DNA of 64,000 bases, from contig NC_091134.1 of the NCBI RefSeq assembly GCF_041381155.1, positions 5,260,255 through 5,324,254 of the forward strand. Reading direction: 5' to 3'. Below the pieces are notes generated by a model. It was not told the DNA's origin and did not search any database. It saw only the letters and a program-made list of their open reading frames with translations. Position numbers and translations under genes: made by a program. Shown here in pieces: positions 57,147 through 64,000 of the stretch; position 1 is the stretch's first letter; the number at the start of each line of letters is the position of its first letter. This stretch comes from Argopecten irradians (taxonomy: Eukaryota; Mollusca; Bivalvia; Pectinida; Pectinidae).

Positions 57147-57494
57147 ATCTGTACACCTTGTCATATGACATTTTTAAATTCCGAATCACAATCTTTATGC
57201 TTTTTGGCGTTTCAGCATGCCATTTAGTTTTGGTATATAATGTGCACACGATAATCACCTTACCAAGTATTTTAATGACAACTATAATATCAACAATTCA
57301 GGAAGGGCTCCACTATAGGACTAACCTATCTGGACATCAGACCAAGTATGACCCAGACCTTGATCCCTTTCATGCAAGTTGCTAAGTTTGTTTGATATTA
57401 TTACACAGCAGATCTAATGGCATGGGAAAACATCCTACCAAGCATGAGAAGAATACTCTAATGTCTTCCATACAAAGTATTCAAGTTTTCCCAC

Positions 57495-58309
57495 GTTAAA
57501 GGTAGGTTTCGCCCAACCAAATAAATATTTTTATGTAAAATCCGATAAACGGAAGAAAAGGTGAAAAAAACATATTAATTCAACAAATGTGTCTTGAATA
57601 CAAATTGAAGGACATCCTTGATTTATTACGATGTCAGGCTGACAGGATAATATGCAAATGAAGCTGTAATGGATTGTGTTGTCGAGTTTCGCAGTAAACA
57701 AAATGGCTGTGAGAAAAAATGTATCTGAATCGGCAACAAAGAGGAGGAAGCACCCTAGGATATCTCTAGGGAATGAAATTAAGATACTGCATGTAGCAAA
57801 AGAAACAGAAGCCACATCTCATGCGTAACTTGTCTGGATACTGTTGGACTCATGTTGAACGTGGTAAGTTAAATTTCAACACATACGCTAGCGCACATGC
57901 AGCGGCAGACTAACTACATATATGTTTAATGTACTAAGCTAGCGAGCGTTTGTTAGTAACATGAATTATTTTATATTAAATGAGATGTATAAACTGTCCA
58001 TCGCACTTCGATTTGTTGCTATTTATTTACTAAACTTGCCGTGGCAAGACTGTCACTGATATCTGACTTTTTGTTGCACTCTTCTGTTTGTTGATGCGGC
58101 CTCGCTTTGGGAAAAATACGTCATGTTCTATGCAAAGCTTGACTTCGCTCTATTTTTAGAGGAGTCTTTTGCTGGTACAAGCTAGGCAATGAACACCCAT
58201 TATTGTTTCGCTGTATGCATTGAAAATGATTTTAAGATGATATCTATGTGCAGGATATTTTTCAATTTCGTAGTCTTTATATTTCACTGGGCGAAACCTA
58301 ACTTTAAAC
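57495..58309. mobile_element. Inverted-repeat DNA element, 815 bp
   Basis: The left end GTTAAAGGTAGGTTTCGCCC is mirrored by the right end GGGCGAAACCTAACTTTAAA. It carries a short plus-strand reading frame (57703-57828) that resembles the start of a pogo/Tigger transposase DNA-binding domain. Probably a non-autonomous deletion derivative. Confidence 0.6.
57703..57828 (+). pseudogene. CENP-B/Tigger-type HTH fragment, doubtful
   Basis: 41 codons: MAVRKNVSESATKRRKHPRI, SLGNEIKILHVAKETEATS. The pattern KRR...ISLG.EIKIL resembles the N-terminal CENP-B/psq helix-turn-helix of Tigger transposases, but only the first helix is present. The match is by eye. Confidence 0.3.
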
Positions 58310-58566
58310 TCTATGATAGACGCTGAGCAGCCATTTGGAATCCAGTTAGCCCAAAACAGCAGATATACATGGCATGGATATCCTACCAAATTCGAGAACA
58401 ATATTGGCAGATCGATAACGTAATTACAATAGGACAAACTACATCTCGATACGGAGCTATAATTACAAAATACTTGTTAATTAATGTGATAATTTTAAAA
58501 CTTAAGTTTTGTATGATGGTACAAAATAAATGCATGTATAACGCATATATATCCTACATGCTATTG

Positions 58567-60916
58567 TAGGACAGGGGTTATCTCTCCCCTTGCATAGCTC
58601 TTCTCTGTTAGGAGTTAATTAATTGCAGTGATAGGCAAGTTGCAATGCCGGCATGGGTGATTCTTTGCAAAGACCACAACGATGGAAGATCGGCCTAAAA
58701 GGTTACAAAAACTAGCTAGAACACTTGGTCCTCCAAAATCTGTTCTTGAGCCAGACTATTAATGGCAGATAACCAGAATATTCTTTCGGATGAAGAGTCC
58801 GAGGCGGACTTCTCAGGTGAACCCGAAGCGCACGTGGCCCGATCACAAGGGCAGCGCGATGAACTTGAAATTGAAGAATCAACGAGGTCTACTCTAAATC
58901 AAAATAAACATTTCACACGACCTCTTATTGCAAAGTCAACCACACAGGGTAAAGAAGCAATAAATTCAAGATCAGTAACATCCCACGTGGACCCCCCTCA
59001 ACATGACCTTGAAATGGCCACGATGGCTTCCGAACTCCGGGCGCTAAAAATGGAGGAAGAAAAACTAGAAATGAGAAAAGAAATCGCAGAGACACGCCAA
59101 ATAATTGCGGGTTATCAATCACACCAACTTTCCCTAAATGAGACTGGTGATGGACATAGGCCCGATGGATTCCACGTGGTACAACCTCGAGCTCCTTCAG
59201 TGAAAGCTAGCCACCACGTCAACAATGCAGAGGGAGACACAATACACAAAACCCAAGGTGAGAATGATGATTTCGTGAATATTATGCGACAATCATTATT
59301 CAGAGACACACAAGCTAGTAAAAAGTCATCGCCGTAACAAATCACCGACTTCATTTGGGAAGACCCCACTATGAAATCTGAGAATAGTGATACCATAACA
59401 ATTAGCACCGAAGGCAATGTGAAGGTCAGCAAAAAGTAAAACCAGACTTACAAAATATCTCAGTTGAGCAATGGGGATACGGTTGTATTGCAACATTATT
59501 GCACATGCTTGACTCCCAGGAGATAGATAATGCAGGCATGCTTGATTACCTAAAGTACACTCAAAACACCCTGCGTTACTTTCATAGATACCAACGAGTA
59601 AGTGTATTAGCATACGACAAAGAATATCGCGAGGCTCAGAAGAAAGAGGGTTTTAAGTGGTCATCGTCTCGAAGGGACATACAAGATTTCCAATTGGTAT
59701 TGAAAACAACCAAAGGCAGTTCAGAAGTTTTATCTACGCCCACTAATATAAAACGCAGAAAAGGCCCGTTCCTTCCGAATGGAAAGGAGATTTGTCGTCG
59801 TTTCAACCTGGAATCGTGCGAAAGATCACTAACAAATTGTAGAATGGCGCATAATTGTAGTTTGTGTTTTTCGAGGGACCATCCTGCAAGTAGATTTGGG
59901 CCCGGGCCCAGTTATGGACAATACCCCTGGGGATATTAGAGGGCCCCTACGTATTGAAGAGTGGTCTAGGCTTTTAGACGAGGATGATTTCGACCGTGAC
60001 TACATTTTGGAAGGTGTGAAAAATGGATTTAAATTACTAGAATCAAATATGGAGTCAATTTCGACATTAGAGACAGACAATTATTCATCCTGCACAAAAT
60101 ACTTTGATTTAGTTGAAAAGCAGATTAAACATGAACTCTTCCATGGCAACTATAAAGTGACTGCGTCAAAACCGACTATTATTAGTGCTTTAGGGGCCTT
60201 TCCAAAGTCATCTTCTAAAGTACGCCTAATCCATGATGCCAGTAGACCATCTAAATTATCACTATATGACCACATTTTATCAGATTGTTCATGCGAGTAT
60301 ATGGATTTACTGGAGGCCACGAAGCATATCACCCCGGGGTGTTATATGGCTAAAGTAGACCTTAGTAACGCGTATAGATCTGTTCCAATTCATCTATCCA
60401 ACTACACAGCTACAGGGTTAAAATGGACTTTCTCTGGTGAAACCCAACCCACTTATATGTATGACTGCAGACTTCCCTTTGGCGTTTCGAAAAGTCCACA
60501 GATATTCCAGTGCCTTAGTAGCGCAGTATGCCGTATATTAAAAAGTAAATATGGCTTCAGGGTAATATCTTACCTTGATGACTTTCTGATCATGGAACAT
60601 TCATTTGACAGATGCCTTCAGGCCTTAAACACCCTCATCAGAGTATTACGTAAACTCGGTTTTTCTATAAACTGGTCAAAAGTAGAAGGACCAACCACGC
60701 GGATTCGTTTTCTCGGAATAGTCATTGACAGTGAAACTATGACATTTTCATTACTGCAGGATAAGCTAAATCATTTTGCTTGTCTGTTACTATCATAAAA
60801 CAATTAGAAACTCTAGGACAGGGGTTATCTCCCCTTGCATAGTTCTCCTCTGTTAGGAGTTAATTAATTGCAGTGATAGGCAAGTTGCAATGCCGGCATG
60901 GGTGATTCTTTGCAAA
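58567..60916 (+). mobile_element. DIRS-like retroelement fossil with short terminal direct repeats
   Basis: Parts seen, in order: left direct repeat 58567-58671, a gag-like region (about 58762-59939, charged, with a Cys/His-rich end), a reverse transcriptase region (about 59896-60798, with KVDLSNAYR, LPFGVSKSPQIF, YLDDFL and FLGIVID), and right direct repeat 60814-60916. The RT style and the overlap with the preceding region fit the DIRS/Ngaro group. The two terminal repeats are about 98% identical, so insertion looks recent. The copy is broken, with a few breaks at most in what remains, and I see no RNase H or tyrosine recombinase parts. Confidence 0.75.
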
Positions 60917-61904
60917 CCCATCCCTCCCACCCTTTATATTATTATTATCTGTACACGTTCACATAGTAGTATTACTATTGTTTGTGTAGTCTTTTGCATA
61001 CCCCTTCAGGGGAATTTATTATCATAATTACTTAATTCTGTTATTGTATTTTGTTGTCATAATTACAAAAGATATTGGGAAGAATTGTTATTTTTATTTC
61101 TGTAATTAAAATTGCCAGACTTAGAGTGTTGTTGATCTTATATATGTACATCTTCAAACAAAATTGATGAATATTTGTCTATTGTTATCCCAGCAACCTA
61201 TTGGTTTATTTGTAAGAGGTCCATCCGATATAAGGAATGTTCGTGACAGTTTTTAAACTCTTGTTCAAAATTGTTGTATGATTCTAAAATAAGAAGAATT
61301 TTGGACTGTATTCAAATCAAGATAAAGAAAAATATAAAGTGTTTTATAAATTGTAAGCACGCAAATAGAACCTGACTGTCTATCTGTTAAATCTGTTAAA
61401 CTCGGTGTCTTCTATAGAAGGAATTACATCAGTGGCTAAAGTATCGACTTACAGTAGGAAGTTTATAATAGAACTATACATTGTTTATATATATATGTAA
61501 ATTCCAAACGGGAAAAAACAGAGGAGTGTCATCAAAACACCTTTATAACACGACAACGAAATCCTAACATGCAAACAAAATCAGTGACAAAGGAACTTTC
61601 AGGAGTATATGATTTGTAGAAAACCAGGCGATTGGACGAATCAAAGTCCCCTGTCGTATGTTGTAGATCCCTCGCTAAAAAGACCAAAATTACAAAGAGA
61701 GTATTAAATTGTCTCATAGTAAGGGAAAGATAGTACAGAGAAGTCTAGATAAGAAACCGACATACGAGATTTTCGATATTAAAAAAATGACGCATTTCGG
61801 TGAATGTGAATGTGTCAGTTTTTAGGCCGAGTGACGTTTCATTCACCGAGAGGCTACAGTTCTGGGTCAAGTTTATCCGGCAGTAGTCCGGAGCCCCAAA
61901 ACAA
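60917..61904. other. Intergenic; no supported gene
   Basis: AT-rich, with no repeat structure that I can define apart from the doubtful ORF at 61532. Confidence 0.45.
61532..61717 (-). CDS. Short ORF with hydrophobic start, doubtful
   Basis: 61 residues beginning MRQFNTLFVILVFLARDL, which could be a signal peptide, followed by a polar segment. AAG|GTGTTT near its end could be a donor, making this a first exon. No family is recognised and no second exon found. Confidence 0.2.
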   Translation of the reverse strand: MRQFNTLFVILVFLARDLQHTTGDFDSSNRLVFYKSYTPESSFVTDFVCMLGFRCRVIKVF

Positions 61905-63130
61905 ACAGTATTTCACACACATCGCTTAGAGGCCATCCTTAAATTACATTCGTTGTTGATAGGACGTTAAGTCGTAATAAACCAACCTGTTTGATTTAAT
62001 CAACGTCCTATTATCAGTCAAAACCATTTAAGGCAGCTTCTCGTGTATGCGGTGTCTTACATGTGGGAAATGCGTGGTGCATATTTTGGGAGATTGCGGT
62101 ATATTCGTGTTGAATATTCTTTTAATAGAGAAAAAAAACTTGTCTTTTTACAGTAATATCCCATTGAAGCATGCCGTCGAAGACACCAAGCATTGTTTGT
62201 TTGTTTGATTAATTAACGTTCTATTAACAGCTATGGTCACGTAAGGACGGCCTCCCATGTATGCGGTGTGTTGCGTGTTGTGTCTTCTTGTATAGTGATA
62301 CACCCCACCCGGTCACATTATACTGACAACTGGCGAACCAGTCGTCCCACTCCCGTTATGCTGAGCGCTAAGCAGGAGCTGAAACTACCACTTTTATAGA
62401 CTTTGGTGTGTCTCGGCCAGGTGACAGAACCCAGAGCATTCCTCACACTCCACTCTAGGCCATAAGTGAGGCGGTGCCAAGGGAGGCATTAGAAAACATA
62501 AAGTCAGTTAGGAAAAAGAGAAAAGATAAGATCCTAAATTTAGTAGCCTTTAACGATCATCCAATAGGGGCAGCAGGTACAATTCTAACGCCCTACCTAT
62601 AGGGCCAGACACCACACCTCAACCGATAACGTTATACTGACAACGGACAAACAAGTCGTCCTACTCCCTTAAAGCAGGAGTAAATTAGCACTTGACTTTG
62701 GGGTGTCTCGGCCAAGGGACAGGACTAAGATCCTACCTCATAGGGGCAGAGTTCAACCTAAGATCAACAGTGAGGTGGTGTCAAGAATGACGAGAAAATT
62801 TAAGATCCTAAACTTAGTCGCCTTTTTCGTTGTGCCGTTGATCGTTACTAGTCATGTAATAATGCTCTTGATTTCATTGCCCATAATTCACATAGGTATA
62901 TCGATGGTGGAATCAAGAGTCGACAATCGTTATTAGAACTGTAGATGTGGGTGTTCGTGTAAAGACCAATATCTATTGAAGTATCTGATGTCAAATTCCA
63001 TTCATCACAACGGACAAACCAGTCGTCCTTCTCCGTTTAAGCAGGCGTAGAAACGAAACTACCACTTTTATTGACTTTGGGTTGTCTTTGCCAGGGGACA
63101 GAACTCAGAGCAAGTTTGGAGCAAGTGTCT
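61905..63130. repeat. Cluster of dispersed repeat copies
   Basis: Several related blocks: GTTTGATTAATTAACGTTCT, ACGGCCTCCCATGTATGCGG then TGTGTTGCGTGTTGTG near 62200-62285; a diverged relative near 61960-62075; and repeated TGACTTTGGGGTGTCTCGGC and GGACAGAACTCAGAGCA motifs near 62400, 62700 and 63070. I associate this sequence style with bivalve repeats; no coding part is seen. Confidence 0.55.
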
Positions 63131-63564
63131 CAGGAAATGGAATGGAAATGCAAATGGAATGAAATGTTTAAAGAAGACAATTATAGATACATCTTTGTCA
63201 TTTGTACAAATAGAGCATGAGTAACGCACTTTGTTCAGACTGCACTTTAACTGTACATTGCATGAATGCGTAAGATAACTCTTACGGATCTCTCAGTTTA
63301 ATCACAGATTTAGGAGACATATTCTATAACATTGGACTTTTTCATCATTCGTCGAGGTCTGCAGCTGCGTCAGTTGAGAAACATGCTTTAGTTCCGCCAT
63401 GATAATCACTTTCCACTTGACATAGATGCTAAAAATACCCAACAATTTCAATTTTCATTTATTCATCATCAATGCATTATAATAAATGATACCCCAATCT
63501 TTACATCACTGTTTTGTGTATTGGTAGATATCTACAGTGTTCGGGAACTGAAACACATCTTTAC

Positions 63565-63691
63565 CGGTGGTAACTGGATTGGACTCTACGATATTCGCCA
63601 ACTCTTCCAGTGCGTTTTCTTTTTCTTCTTTCGGCATCCTTGCAAAGGATGATATGGTCGAATAGAAATGCAGCCGGTCGGAGATAGTATA
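63565..63691 (-). CDS. Possible exon, unrecognised
   Basis: Between acceptor CTTTTTATAG and donor CCG|GTAAAG one frame reads YTISDRLHFYSTISSFARMP, KEEKENALEELANIVESN and PVTTG. It is helix-like and charged. It resembles in layout a second exon-like stretch at 45710-45777 (VKKKSITESVLSLVNMNVDG, also ending at GTAAAG). No family is recognised. Confidence 0.25.
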
Positions 63692-64000
63692 CTATAAAAA
63701 GACAAGCAACATAATTTACTAAAAATACTTCAATATGATGACTGATTACACCCATCGTGCTTTACACACACTAACGAGTGTAAGAATTCAATCTGATTAA
63801 AACACATATCCTTATTATCACTACGTTTGAAAACAGGATATGATAACATCCCAATAGGGGTCAAGTTCTGGTGACAATTTGGAAATGACCAATCAAATAG
63901 CTACTGCTAGAATCTTGAATGGGGACGACATAAATTAAAAAAGCTGTCAAAATAATTTTCGTGTACATAGTCATCTCGCCCAAGGAGCACAACAAAGCTA

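Noticed and set aside
1-64000. tRNA, rRNA or other structured RNA genes
   Set aside because: No cloverleaf with A and B box spacing or other known RNA gene was recognised by eye; a covariance-model scan was not possible here.

Overview
This window looks like nuclear DNA of a marine bivalve or a close mollusc. It has spliced animal genes with GT-AG introns, AT-rich introns, and dispersed repeats of a kind I associate with bivalve genomes. The species call is inference.

Layout. (1) 3201-16179, minus strand: a complete five-exon SSU72 gene (RNA polymerase II CTD phosphatase, 194 aa). (2) 16180-18819: a divergent promoter region and the 5' part of the next gene. (3) 18836-39505, plus strand: a complete WDR33 gene (AAUAAA-binding CPSF subunit, 16 coding exons, 948 aa). 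SSU72 and WDR33 therefore lie head to head, and both act in pre-mRNA 3'-end formation. (4) 39506-46700: WDR33 3' region, a 55-bp minisatellite, several hairpin elements and a doubtful three-exon small gene. (5) 46731-56566, minus strand: a complete four-exon gene for a small secreted NIDO (nidogen-like) domain protein, 263 aa. (6) 56567-64000: gene-poor sequence with miniature transposons, an incomplete DIRS-like retroelement fossil with short terminal direct repeats, and dispersed repeats.

The introns are unusually rich in tandem repeats: 26-, 36-, 39/47-, 40-, 49- and 61-bp units, with one block of about 5.1 kb. They also carry miniature transposons, several with clear target-site duplications.

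The most notable signals are in WDR33. The intron after coding exon 5 holds 33 sense-strand AATAAA hexamers in 2.6 kb, inside a recently duplicated 1,293-bp block. It follows an in-frame 137-codon read-through extension of that exon with hydrophobic stretches. This looks like a composite terminal exon for a short, possibly membrane-bound WDR33 isoform, in the gene whose product recognises AAUAAA. In addition, the 3' end of coding exon 10, with its splice donor, is repeated in 14 tandem 61-bp copies, 12 of them keeping GTAAGT.
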